A stretch of DNA of 64,000 nucleotides from Promethearchaeota archaeon (GTDB lineage Archaea; Asgardarchaeota; Lokiarchaeia; Sigyniarchaeales; SOKP01), in the NCBI GenBank assembly GCA_016840165.1, contig JAEOSU010000051.1, positions 1-64,000 on the forward strand. Reading direction: 5' to 3'. A program made the translations under genes and the position numbers. The notes under the pieces are model-generated. The model ran no database searches. It was not told the DNA's origin and saw only the letters and a program-made list of their open reading frames with translations. Position 1 is the stretch's first letter. Each line of letters starts with the position of its first letter. Shown here in pieces: positions 1-10,311 of the stretch.

Positions 1-100
1 AAATCTTTATCGCCAAACAGGAAGAATTTATCTTAGTTCAATAATGTTTGCTGTTATCCTTGTATGGTTCCAGATGACCGCTTTAGCTGCACACGTATAA
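1..100 (+). CDS. C-terminal end of a membrane protein paralogous to the alpha/beta-hydrolase membrane protein at 2336-4285 (truncated by window edge)
   Basis: Translation NLYRQTGRIYLSSIMFAVILVWFQMTALAAHV* aligns with NLYRQTGRIYLSSIMMAALIVWFEMTALVAYV* (25/32 identical by eye). Confidence 0.85.
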   Translation, partial: NLYRQTGRIYLSSIMFAVILVWFQMTALAAHV

Positions 101-200
101 TAATTCCAATTTCTTTTTTTTTTTATTTTATTTACAACACTTTTTCAAAGATAAAAGGATTCATATTTTTAAGTTTTAATTTAATAATGAATTTAACAAA

Positions 201-280
201 ATGATTGATGATTTTGAAGATATTCTTCATGAAAAAGAATAGAATGCTGTTTAGATACTATCCTCTAAATTCTAATAATT
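201..280 (+). pseudogene. Decayed 5' end of an enoyl-CoA hydratase gene
   Basis: MIDDFEDILHEKE* (201-242) matches MKIEDIEDILYEKEENG of the ECH at 4393; GAG->TAG stop; nucleotide similarity continues a little past the stop. Confidence 0.7.
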
Positions 281-351
281 CACTTCTTAAATGAGTATTT
301 AACCATATCTTCAAAAAATATTAAAATAAAGAAAAAAAAGTATAAATAATT

Positions 352-561
352 TTATGCTTTCTTTTTGCGGAACCATAGATATGCGAATGATAATGGAGCT
401 AAAACAGTAAACAATATCGCAAGAACTAAGTAAAGGACAACATTAGGAGATTCAGGGAAAGTTGTATAGAAAAACCACATTAAAATTAGTCCCGCAATGC
501 TCATTACCATTATATATTGAAGAGTTTCATCAAGATTAAATTTATCTAATATACCACTCAT
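352..561 (-). CDS. Small two-TM membrane protein, unknown function
   Basis: 69 aa ORF with two hydrophobic segments and a basic C-terminus. Confidence 0.55.
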   Translation of the reverse strand: MSGILDKFNLDETLQYIMVMSIAGLILMWFFYTTFPESPNVVLYLVLAILFTVLAPLSFAYLWFRKKKA

Positions 562-745
562 TTTTACATCATTAAATTTTTTAAAAAAGATTAAAGCTAT
601 ATTTAACTTTCGGATTTATAAATATTTCTATAATAATCTGAAAAATGGGGATTAAGTATTAGATTATAGTATACCATCCTTAGACAAATGAGTAAATATA
701 AAAACGAGAGAATTAATATTTAATAATCTATTTTATTGGATTATA

Positions 746-2203
746 ATGGTCATTGTAATTACTAAAAAAGTCAAATATGTGTTCATTCTAACTGCTTTTA
801 TTTTGATGATAATAACAACTTCTACTTATTATTTTCGAAGTAATTTTAAAGTTCAATCAGATAAATATAATTCATATCCTGAAGAAATAAACCTTTCGCA
901 ATTATCAAGTAAAATCTACATTAATGGAAGTTCAGATTGGTTCGATTTTAAGAACGAAGGAAATTGTACAGGACTCGGAACATATTCAGATCCTTATGTT
1001 ATTGCCAACCGAACTATATATGGATACACTTCAGGAAGTTGTATATGGATAGAAAATTCCGATGTGTATTTTAAAATTGAAAATTGCACTGGACTTTATG
1101 CTGGTGATTGTGGAATTTACTTATATAATGTTTCAAATGGCTTATTGATTAATAATACGTTTTCGCTGAACTTTGGCGAAGGAATAAAATTAGATAATTG
1201 TCATAATAACACTATTGCAAATACTACAAGTTATTACAATTATGATGGTGTAAGATTATATGAAAGTTATAATAATACAATCTCAGAAAATCATATATCC
1301 GATAATTATTTCATCGGAATTGGAATTTCTTATTCTTGGAATACAACTATTATCAACAATACTATAGAAAGTAGTAATATTGGCATTGATCTGTATAAGA
1401 GTAATCAAAGTATTATTTCAGGTAATACTATGAATAATTGTGGTTTAATAGCCTCTGGAACTATTGAAATGCTTTCCTCAAATGATATCGACACTACAAA
1501 TACAGTAAATGAGAAAATTCTCTATTATTATAGCGATAAAGTTGGTCTGGCATCAAATAATTTCACAAATGCAGGACAAGTAATATTAATTAATTGCAAT
1601 AATTCACTAATTACTAATTTAGATATTTCTCATAGTTCTTGTGGGATTTCACTATACTATTGTAATATGAATTTCATCTCCGGAAACACGGCTAATGGTA
1701 ATCGAAATGGTATTACTTTAGATTATTGTTATAATAACACCATTTCAGGAAATACAGCAAATGATAATTATTGGAATGGGATAGATCTTTCATATAGTAA
1801 TTATAATAATCTTACAGGAAATACTGGTTATCGCAATGATGTAGGGATAAGTGTATGGAATAGTAATTTTACTACAATTTCAAAAAACTATGCTAGTAAT
1901 AATATTTTTTATGGAATCTGGTTAGATGCTAGTAATAATAATACGATTTCTGGAAATAGTATTAATGATAATTTAATTGGAATCTTATTAGATAAAAGTA
2001 ATAATAATGTAATTCTTGGAAATAGTTTGAGTGGAAATGATGAATGTATTACTGAAATCGATTGTGAAGGAAATCTTTTATCCAATAATGATTGTCATGA
2101 GGGATTGGTAATTAATGGATATAATTTACTATTTATTCTGGGCATTTTTTGCCTTCTATCACTAGCTTTTATTTTTAGAAGCATATCTAAAATCAAAGAA
2201 TAG
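746..2203 (+). CDS. Right-handed parallel beta-helix (NosD/PbH1-like) surface protein with N- and C-terminal TM segments
   Basis: Many repeats of NNTISGNxxNDNxxGIxLxxSN type; hydrophobic N-terminus and C-terminal TM anchor. Confidence 0.8.
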   Translation: MVIVITKKVKYVFILTAFILMIITTSTYYFRSNFKVQSDKYNSYPEEINLSQLSSKIYINGSSDWFDFKNEGNCTGLGTYSDPYVIANRTIYGYTSGSCIWIENSDVYFKIENCTGLYAGDCGIYLYNVSNGLLINNTFSLNFGEGIKLDNCHNNTIANTTSYYNYDGVRLYESYNNTISENHISDNYFIGIGISYSWNTTIINNTIESSNIGIDLYKSNQSIISGNTMNNCGLIASGTIEMLSSNDIDTTNTVNEKILYYYSDKVGLASNNFTNAGQVILINCNNSLITNLDISHSSCGISLYYCNMNFISGNTANGNRNGITLDYCYNNTISGNTANDNYWNGIDLSYSNYNNLTGNTGYRNDVGISVWNSNFTTISKNYASNNIFYGIWLDASNNNTISGNSINDNLIGILLDKSNNNVILGNSLSGNDECITEIDCEGNLLSNNDCHEGLVINGYNLLFILGIFCLLSLAFIFRSISKIKE

Positions 2204-2335
2204 ACAGATCCTTCAATTTTTTTATTCTAGATTAATATACTTTGTATTTTTAAGCAAAAGTTTTAAATACATTTTTAATCAAATGATATTAATCTATTCA
2301 TTTAGATTAAACTTTATAAAAAAAATGTGATGTAA

Positions 2336-4285
2336 ATGTTGAACAATTTTAGAAAAAATAAACCAGCTCAAGTATTCGCAGCCTTGGTTATAATTATACT
2401 CTTTTCAGCAGTTATGTCCAGTGCATTCCAAAGTAGTTTTGGAGCCGTTGAAGTTAGATTGGTTATCATTAACGATAAAGATGGAGAAAGAGTCGTTGGT
2501 AAACTTTACAAACCTGTTGGAGTCGATGCAAGTAATCCAGCTCCAGGAATTCTGGGTCTTCATGGTTTTAACAACGATAAAGATGTTGAACGACCAGCAG
2601 CAATAGAATTATCTAGAGCAGGTTTTGTAGTATTAGCTTTAGACGAATTAGGTCATGGAGATTCTTCAGGAGGTTATAGACTGGATGCCGCGCCGTATAG
2701 TTATTTCCTTGCTTATGAATATCTAATGAATCTTACCTTTGTACAAGGAAATAATACGGGAATCTATGGGCATTCTATGGGTGAAATTAGAGCTCGACAG
2801 ATAGCCTTAGCTTATCCTCAACACAGAGCTCTTGGTCTTCAAGCTTTTACGCCAAGTTATGCTGGAGCATATTATGGATATTATGGTGATGATAGATTTC
2901 ATAATATACTTCATCTATGGGCTGCTTGGGAAGAATGGGGTTATGATGGAGAGAGTGTTGCTGAACAACTTGCTCACGGATTAGCACAATTGGACGCAGA
3001 GTATCATTTGGCTCCAGGAACTATGCAAGTTGACACTAATGTCAATCTATGGGGCGGACCTGCTGATTTTGCTAATGGTTCGGCAAGACGAGAATCCTAC
3101 GACTCAGGTACTCATCCATATATTACAATGAGTCCAAAACACACCGCGGAGATTGTTGCTTGGATGCTTCAAGCCCTTCAGGGAATGAGTTACGCAGATG
3201 CCTGGGAAATAGCAAACCCTGCAACTCAGATTTGGTTAGGAGCTGAGATTTTTGGCATAATAGCTTGTTTAGCTACGCTTCTTTCAATCTTACCTTTAGC
3301 TTACATGCTTATGAATACCAAATATTTCAGTGAAGTCAGACAACCAAAGCCCGAAAAAATCCATTCTGCCAAAAAATCTTCCTGGTGGATTGCAGCAACG
3401 GTTAACACAGTAATCGCCGGAATTACATACTGGTACTTTATCCCGGGATATGGTAACTCTGGATCTACTAAAAATTGGTTATTTGACGTAAAAATTGGCG
3501 ACTATTCGGTATACACCCATGGTGTGGCCAATGGTTTTGCGCATTGGTTCTTGCTAAATGCAGTGATTGCCACCATAACATGGTCTGCATGGTATCTCAT
3601 GACACGTTGGAGGAAAGGACGAGAAAGCATTTCCCTTCATGATATGGGTCTCACTTTTGCCACAAAAGATGAATTAGCAGGCCTATCTTTACCAAAGAAG
3701 GCAATAAAAGCTTTTAATCCACGAATAATAACTAAAACAGGTATTCTCGCCTTTCTTTTATTCGGATGGATGTATATGTTAGTAACTCTTTCCCAACACT
3801 TTCTAAATGTTGAATTCCGTGGTTTTTGGACCATGATGAAGGCATTTAGTGGCGTACAACGTGCCGTAGACTTTTGGCCTTACTTCGGAATTGTGTTTTT
3901 CTTTACTATGATTAACTGTGGACTTTTCATGTATGGGCAGATTAGAATGAAAGAATATAAGAATACATATGTAACTCATGCAGTTTGGTGGTTTAAATAT
4001 ATGTATGCGATGATATTCGGGTTAGTAGTGGTGATGTTAGTACAATACGCTCCACAGTGGTTTGGTGGCACCTTAACATCAAGGATACCAGGGACTGAGG
4101 AACCAATGTTTTCAGTCGCAAGAATGATGGTTATCCAATTGATGGGCGCTATTCCAGTATTTGCCACGTTCTTCTTCCTATCTATAAATCTCTATCGCCA
4201 GACTGGAAGAATATATCTTAGTTCAATTATGATGGCTGCTTTGATAGTATGGTTCGAGATGACTGCTTTAGTCGCCTATGTATAA
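2336..4285 (+). CDS. Alpha/beta-hydrolase domain fused to a multi-TM C-terminal domain
   Basis: LGLHGFNNDKD, nucleophile elbow GHSMG, then several hydrophobic helices. Confidence 0.8.
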   Translation: MLNNFRKNKPAQVFAALVIIILFSAVMSSAFQSSFGAVEVRLVIINDKDGERVVGKLYKPVGVDASNPAPGILGLHGFNNDKDVERPAAIELSRAGFVVLALDELGHGDSSGGYRLDAAPYSYFLAYEYLMNLTFVQGNNTGIYGHSMGEIRARQIALAYPQHRALGLQAFTPSYAGAYYGYYGDDRFHNILHLWAAWEEWGYDGESVAEQLAHGLAQLDAEYHLAPGTMQVDTNVNLWGGPADFANGSARRESYDSGTHPYITMSPKHTAEIVAWMLQALQGMSYADAWEIANPATQIWLGAEIFGIIACLATLLSILPLAYMLMNTKYFSEVRQPKPEKIHSAKKSSWWIAATVNTVIAGITYWYFIPGYGNSGSTKNWLFDVKIGDYSVYTHGVANGFAHWFLLNAVIATITWSAWYLMTRWRKGRESISLHDMGLTFATKDELAGLSLPKKAIKAFNPRIITKTGILAFLLFGWMYMLVTLSQHFLNVEFRGFWTMMKAFSGVQRAVDFWPYFGIVFFFTMINCGLFMYGQIRMKEYKNTYVTHAVWWFKYMYAMIFGLVVVMLVQYAPQWFGGTLTSRIPGTEEPMFSVARMMVIQLMGAIPVFATFFFLSINLYRQTGRIYLSSIMMAALIVWFEMTALVAYV

Positions 4286-4392
4286 AACTACAAAAATTAA
4301 ATTTTTTTTTTTTAAATTTAATAATAATTTTAAACGATAAGAGGATTTAAGATCTATAGCTTTAAAATTCAACTTGAGTATGAACTTAACTG

Positions 4393-5214
4393 ATGAAGAT
4401 TGAAGATATAGAAGATATCCTTTATGAAAAAGAAGAGAATGGTATTTGTACCATCACCATTAATCAACCGAAAAGAAGGAATGCTATGTCATTTCTTACG
4501 TTTTTAGAAATCGAGACAGTCCTTAAAGACATGGAACAAGACAAAAACACGAAGGTATTAATTATAACAGGTTGTGAAGAGGCAGGTGCTTTTTCTTCAG
4601 GTGGATATTTTAATATGAATTTGTATCCAAAATTACCTCCAGAGATATTAGAAGAGCTTGATTTAACCGATATTGCTGTAAAGCGGCTTTGTATGAAATT
4701 TTGGAGCTTTCAAAAACCTGTAATTGTTGCAATCAATGGACTTGCGGTAGGTGCAGGATTTACTATGCCTTTAGCTGGAGCAGATTTAATTTATATGGCT
4801 GAAGATGCTTGGATTGGGTTTTATTTTGCAAAGCGAGGTGTAATGGCGGAGTTTGGGGCAGATTTCCTATTACCTTTTTATCTTGGATTTCAAAAGGCAA
4901 AAGAGTTATTATATTTTGCAAAAAAGATTACAGCTCAAGAAGCTCTTGATTTAGGTTTAGTAAATGCGGTTTTGCCTCACGATCAGCTACTTTCCTTCAC
5001 TAGAGAACAAGCATTAAAATTGGTGCCTCCAAAAGGACCTAGTTTATCGATTAAACTGATGAAAAAAACCATGCACGCATACTTTAAAACTATTCTTGAT
5101 CAAACTTTAGATCTCGAAAATGAAGGATTGCGGAAACTCCTCAAAACTCATGATTTCAGAGAATCCTTAAAGGCTTTAGGTCAGAAAAGAGATCCTATAT
5201 TCAAGGGTAAGTAA
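4393..5214 (+). CDS. Enoyl-CoA hydratase/isomerase family protein
   Basis: Crotonase motifs: ITINQPKRRNAMSF, AINGLAVGAGFTMPLAGADLIYMAEDAWIGF. Confidence 0.9.
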   Translation: MKIEDIEDILYEKEENGICTITINQPKRRNAMSFLTFLEIETVLKDMEQDKNTKVLIITGCEEAGAFSSGGYFNMNLYPKLPPEILEELDLTDIAVKRLCMKFWSFQKPVIVAINGLAVGAGFTMPLAGADLIYMAEDAWIGFYFAKRGVMAEFGADFLLPFYLGFQKAKELLYFAKKITAQEALDLGLVNAVLPHDQLLSFTREQALKLVPPKGPSLSIKLMKKTMHAYFKTILDQTLDLENEGLRKLLKTHDFRESLKALGQKRDPIFKGK

Positions 5215-5417
5215 AATAGTTATTTTATTTCTTATTCTATTTCATTTTTTTATTATTGCACGCTTAAAGAAATTCTTAAATTAAGGATTTAATTTAGGTT
5301 GATTATTTCTATTAGAATAACTCTTGATTAATAAAAAATTAATAATAATCCTTTTTTATACTTTTAATCCTCATATAATTAGTTATTTATATATCTAACC
5401 GAAAGCGGTATATTAAA

Positions 5418-6938
5418 TTGCCTAATAATAAGATAGCTTTTGATAATAATAAATACTTAAAAGAACAATCCAAAAGTATAATGCAAAGAGCAGCTCAATT
5501 CGGGAATAAATTGTATCTAGAATTTGGTGGAAAGCTAATCTCTGATTATCATGCAGCACGTATTTTGCCTGGTTTCGACCCAAATGGAAAATTAAAACTT
5601 TTAAGACTCCTTGAAAATAAAATTGAGGTAATTGTATGTATATTTGCTGGCGATATTGAAAGAAAAAAGATACGTGCTGATTTTGGAATTTCATATGATT
5701 CTGACGCAATGAAATTAATTGATGATCTCCATGAAGGAGGGATTAATGTAACCGCAATAGTTATTACGCGCTATAATGGGCAACCAGTAGTAAAACAATT
5801 TATGAACAAATTGGAGCGTCGAGATATAAGAGTCTATACTCATTATCCCATTACAGGGTATCCTACTGATATTGATCGAATCTTAAGCGAAGAAGGATAC
5901 GGAGCTAATAAATATATTGAAACTAGTAAACCTATTGTAATTGTGACTGGACCTGGACCAGGCAGTGGTAAGATGGCAACTTGTCTATCTCAAATTTATC
6001 ATGAATATCTGAAAGGGCAAGAAGCAGGTTATGCTAAGTTTGAAACTTTTCCAATTTGGAATTTACCCTTAAAACATCCAGTAAATTTAGCTTATGAATC
6101 AGCTACAGCGGATTTAGGTGATTTTAATCAAGTAGATCCCTTCCATCTCGAAGCCTATAATATAACCGCAGTAAATTATAATAGAGATATTGAGGTTTTT
6201 CCTGTACTTAGGAAAATCATGTCGAGAATTATGGGTAACAAATTAAAATATAAAAGTCCAACTGATATGGGTGTAAATCGAGCAGGTTTTGCAATAATCA
6301 ATAATGAGATTGTAAAACAAGCAGCAAAACAAGAATTAATTCGAAGATATTTTCGGTATAGTTGTGAGTATGCAATGGGTATTGCAGATAAGAAAACTGT
6401 TCAGAGAGCTGAATTATTGATGAAAGAGTTGAATCTTACTCCACTTGATCGAAAAGTTGTAAAAGAAGCTCGTCAAGCATCTATAATTGCACAACAGAAA
6501 GGAAAAGGTAATGAAGGAGTCTTCGCAGGTGCTGCTTTAGAATTGAAAGATGGCAGGATAATAACTGGTAATAATTCCCCACTTATGCATGCCGCCTCAA
6601 GTTTAATTCTAAATGCTATAAAAGTCTTGGCTTGTATCCCAGATAATATTCATCTCTTATCTCCTAATATATTGGAATCAATAAGTAATTTGAAATCAGA
6701 CATCTTCAACCAAAAAAGATTGAGTCTCAATCTCGAAGAAACTTTGATAGCATTAAGTATTAGCGCAGACTTTAATCCTTCTGCTAAAGTAGCGATGGAA
6801 ATGCTTAACAATCTTAAAGGTTGTGAAATGCATTCTACACATATACCTACTTCCGGAGACGAAGCAGGATTAAGAAGACTCGGACTTAATATAACATCTG
6901 ACCCCTCTTTTTCATCAAACCGTCTTTTTATTCCCTAA
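5418..6938 (+). CDS. DUF1846 (UPF0371) family protein, TTG start
   Basis: RAAQFGNKLYLEFGGKLISDYHAARILPGFDP and VTGPGPGSGKMATCLSQIYHE motifs. Confidence 0.85.
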   Translation: MPNNKIAFDNNKYLKEQSKSIMQRAAQFGNKLYLEFGGKLISDYHAARILPGFDPNGKLKLLRLLENKIEVIVCIFAGDIERKKIRADFGISYDSDAMKLIDDLHEGGINVTAIVITRYNGQPVVKQFMNKLERRDIRVYTHYPITGYPTDIDRILSEEGYGANKYIETSKPIVIVTGPGPGSGKMATCLSQIYHEYLKGQEAGYAKFETFPIWNLPLKHPVNLAYESATADLGDFNQVDPFHLEAYNITAVNYNRDIEVFPVLRKIMSRIMGNKLKYKSPTDMGVNRAGFAIINNEIVKQAAKQELIRRYFRYSCEYAMGIADKKTVQRAELLMKELNLTPLDRKVVKEARQASIIAQQKGKGNEGVFAGAALELKDGRIITGNNSPLMHAASSLILNAIKVLACIPDNIHLLSPNILESISNLKSDIFNQKRLSLNLEETLIALSISADFNPSAKVAMEMLNNLKGCEMHSTHIPTSGDEAGLRRLGLNITSDPSFSSNRLFIP

Positions 6939-7048
6939 TCCCTAATCATTTCATATCTCGAAATCCTTATTAAATGTGGTTTATATTTAATATTTTTATT
7001 ATGAAATTTCTATAAGTAAATAATAATATATAAAAATGGGCTAAAAAT

Positions 7049-8722
7049 ATGGCTATGGATTGCAAATATTGCTTTGTAACTGGCGGGGTTATGTCGGGGA
7101 TAGGAAAAGGAGTAGTCACAGCCTGTATAGGAAAAGTTTTACAATTTAGAGGATTTAAAGTATCCGTTGTAAAAATAGACCCTTATTTAAATATAGATCC
7201 CGGAACTTTAAACCCTACTGAGCATGGAGAGTGTTTTATCACTGAAGATGTTTGGGAATTTAAACCTGTTTTTGAATCAGATGAGAGAAGTTATAGAATC
7301 TCTGAAATCGATCAAGATTTTGGGACTTATTCCCGAATTTTAGGTATTGAGATGCATCCTTCCCATAATATAACTTCTGGTCAAATCTATCTTTCAACTA
7401 TTTTGAGAGAAAGAAAAGGCAAATTCTTAGGAAAAACTGTTCAATTAATACCTCATGTTACTGACATAATTAAAAACCGATTATTTGAAATTTCTGAAAA
7501 GGAGGAACTAGATGTATTATTAATTGAATGCGGTGGAACTGTAGGTGATTTAGAGTCAAGTATATTCTTAGAAGCATTCCGTCAAATCAAACTAGAATAT
7601 CCTAAACAAACGGTATTCGTTCATGTAACTCTTGTACCATACTCAAAAGCTGTTGGTCAGCAGAAATCTAAACCTACCCAGCATTCAGTAAAAATGCTTC
7701 AAAGTCTAGGATTACAACCAGACATTATCATTGGTCGAAGCGAATTTCCTTTAGCAAAAGACATAAAACGTAAAATTTCTTTATACTCAAATGTTCCTGA
7801 AAGGGCTGTTATTTCTAACCCTGATTTAGAAGTGGTATATGAACTTCCCATCCTTTTTGAAGAACAAGGTTTAGGGGATATTATTTGTGAATTAATTGAT
7901 TTAAAAGCAAAATTAGTGTCCTATAGCGAAGTAACCAATTATTCTGAATGGGTAAAAATGGTTGAGATGTATAAAAAAGCCAATAAAATTGTTCGAATTG
8001 GCATGCCAGGTAAATATTTTAACATTTCAGATTCCTATATCTCAATTAATGAAGCTTTAGAACATGCTGCCGCACATCAAGGATATAGGCCAGAATTAAA
8101 GATGATAAATCTTGCTGAGGATACCGACATTGAAAAAGAATTGAGTGATTGTGATGGAATTTTATTAACACCTGGATTCGGAGAGAGAGCAGTTGAGGGT
8201 ATGATCCGATCAGCTGAATATGCGATGGAGAACAAAATCCCCTTTTTAGGAATTTGTTTTGGAGCTCAATTGTTTTACGTTGCGTTTTGTAGAAAATATT
8301 TAGGACTAAAGAAGGCTAATTCGACAGAAATCGATCCAAATACCCCTTATCCGGTTGTAGATTTATTGAAAAGTCAAGAAGTAATCACTGAAAAAGGAGG
8401 AACCATGAGACTTGGAGCCCAGAAAATCATTATTCAACTAAATACAAAGTTATTTGAAGCCTATAAAGAAAAAGAAATATATGAGCGGTTTCGTCATCGC
8501 TATCATATAAAAGAACGATTTATTACGGAGGAAGCAAAACAAAAAGGAATAATCGTATCAAGTAGAAATGAAACAGGAGATATTGTCAATAGTATTGAAC
8601 TTAATCGAACAGATCATTGGATGGTTGGGACCCAATTTCATCCTGAGTTCAAATCGCGCCCCTATAATCCTTCACCCATATACATGGACTTTATAAAGGC
8701 ATGTATTAAATCAAAAGATTGA
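7049..8722 (+). CDS. pyrG: CTP synthase
   Basis: FVTGGVMSGIGKGVVTACIGKVLQFRGFKVSVVKIDPYLNIDPGTLNPTEHGE; C-terminal GATase LGICFGAQ. Confidence 0.97.
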   Translation: MAMDCKYCFVTGGVMSGIGKGVVTACIGKVLQFRGFKVSVVKIDPYLNIDPGTLNPTEHGECFITEDVWEFKPVFESDERSYRISEIDQDFGTYSRILGIEMHPSHNITSGQIYLSTILRERKGKFLGKTVQLIPHVTDIIKNRLFEISEKEELDVLLIECGGTVGDLESSIFLEAFRQIKLEYPKQTVFVHVTLVPYSKAVGQQKSKPTQHSVKMLQSLGLQPDIIIGRSEFPLAKDIKRKISLYSNVPERAVISNPDLEVVYELPILFEEQGLGDIICELIDLKAKLVSYSEVTNYSEWVKMVEMYKKANKIVRIGMPGKYFNISDSYISINEALEHAAAHQGYRPELKMINLAEDTDIEKELSDCDGILLTPGFGERAVEGMIRSAEYAMENKIPFLGICFGAQLFYVAFCRKYLGLKKANSTEIDPNTPYPVVDLLKSQEVITEKGGTMRLGAQKIIIQLNTKLFEAYKEKEIYERFRHRYHIKERFITEEAKQKGIIVSSRNETGDIVNSIELNRTDHWMVGTQFHPEFKSRPYNPSPIYMDFIKACIKSKD

Positions 8723-8861
8723 AGACCTATAGTTTTATAAGTTATTCATTGAGTTGAAATAACTATAAATAAGAAATAAATTTATTCATATTTGAGTTAG
8801 TTTTAATAATTAAATCAATTTTTACTACAAAATAGAAAATCAAAAAGTTTGTCTGATAAAA

Positions 8862-10307
8862 ATGCCATTAAAAACTCCAGAGGAATATTTAGAAAGTATA
8901 AAACGACCCGTTAATCTTTATATGTTTGGTGAAAAAGTAGAAGATTTCTGGAATCACCCTATTGTTAGGCCTTCGATTAACACAGTCATGAAAATTTATG
9001 AATTGGCTCAAATTGACGAATATAAGGATATAATGACTGCGAGATCCCACCTTACAGGGGAAATCATAAATCGATTTACCCATATTCACCAATCTACGGA
9101 TGATTTAATTAAAAAAGTAAAGATGCAGCGATTATTGGGACAGAAAACGTCCTGTTGCTTCCAGAGATGCGTAGGATTTGATACTGCGAATGCACTATAT
9201 AGTGTTTCCTATGAGATGGACAAGAAATACAAAACAAATTATCATGAACGTTTTAAAAAATACTGGATTGAGGTTCAAAATCAAGATCTCATGGTTGATG
9301 GGGCAATGACCGATACAAAAGGTGATCGAAGTAAGAGACCAAAAGATCAGCCAGATCCAGATGCATATCTCCATATTATTGAGGAAAACGATAAAGGGAT
9401 AATCGTTAGTGGTGCTAAAGTTCACCAAACGGGATTTCTTAATTCTCACCGAGCGATTGTTATGCCAACTCTTAGATTAAGAGAGGGAGAAGAGCCTTAT
9501 GCTGTAAGTTTTGGCATTGATACCAACGCAAAAGGAATTACCATGATTTATGGAAGGCAGTCTTGTGACACCAGAAAATTAGAGGATGGAAAATTAGATA
9601 TCGGGAATTTCAAATACGGAGGCCAAGAGATATTTGTTATCTTCGATAATGTGTTTGTGCCTAAAGAAGATATCTTTATGAAAGGTGAGATTGAATATTC
9701 TGGAGAATTAGTTAATCGATTTGCGGGGTTCCATCGACAATCGTATGGAGGGTGCAAAGTTGGTGTTGGAGATGTACTTATTGGAGCCGCAGCTTTGATT
9801 TCAGAATATAATGGTACTGAAAACGCTTCTCATATTAAAGATAAACTTGTAGAAATGACACACTTAAATGAAACGTTATATAGTTGTGGAATAGCCTGTA
9901 GCTCTTTAGGGTTCAAAAGAGAAGCAGGTAATTATGAAATGGATATGCTTTTGGCGAATGTCTGTAAACAGAACGTTACGCGATTTCCTTACGAAATTGG
10001 ACGATTAGCTGAAGACTTAGCGGGCGGAATGATTTGTACCATGCCTTCTCAAGCGGATTTGGATTCAGAAAAAATCGGACCACTAATCGAGAAATATTTA
10101 ACGACCTGTGAGGGGGCTTGTGCAGAAGATCGCTATAAAGTCTTGCGTTTTATTGAGAACCTAACGATGGGTGTAGCATCGGTTAGTTACCGAACAGAAT
10201 CTATGCATGGTGCGGGATCACCCCAAGCACAAAGAATTATGATTTCACGTCAAGCCAACTTAGAAGATAAAAAAAAGTTAGTAAAAGAAATCCTTGAAAT
10301 TGAGTAA
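8862..10307 (+). CDS. 4-hydroxybutyryl-CoA dehydratase / 4-hydroxyphenylacetate 3-hydroxylase family flavoprotein
   Basis: CFQRCVGFD (Cx3C) plus HRQSYGGC (Hx6C), the spacing of the [4Fe-4S] ligands of 4-hydroxybutyryl-CoA dehydratase. Confidence 0.85.
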   Translation: MPLKTPEEYLESIKRPVNLYMFGEKVEDFWNHPIVRPSINTVMKIYELAQIDEYKDIMTARSHLTGEIINRFTHIHQSTDDLIKKVKMQRLLGQKTSCCFQRCVGFDTANALYSVSYEMDKKYKTNYHERFKKYWIEVQNQDLMVDGAMTDTKGDRSKRPKDQPDPDAYLHIIEENDKGIIVSGAKVHQTGFLNSHRAIVMPTLRLREGEEPYAVSFGIDTNAKGITMIYGRQSCDTRKLEDGKLDIGNFKYGGQEIFVIFDNVFVPKEDIFMKGEIEYSGELVNRFAGFHRQSYGGCKVGVGDVLIGAAALISEYNGTENASHIKDKLVEMTHLNETLYSCGIACSSLGFKREAGNYEMDMLLANVCKQNVTRFPYEIGRLAEDLAGGMICTMPSQADLDSEKIGPLIEKYLTTCEGACAEDRYKVLRFIENLTMGVASVSYRTESMHGAGSPQAQRIMISRQANLEDKKKLVKEILEIE

Positions 10308-10311
10308 TTTA

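Noticed and set aside
5275-5300. Small inverted repeat TAAATTA-N6-TAATTTA
   Set aside because: Short, AT-only and expected by chance in this composition.
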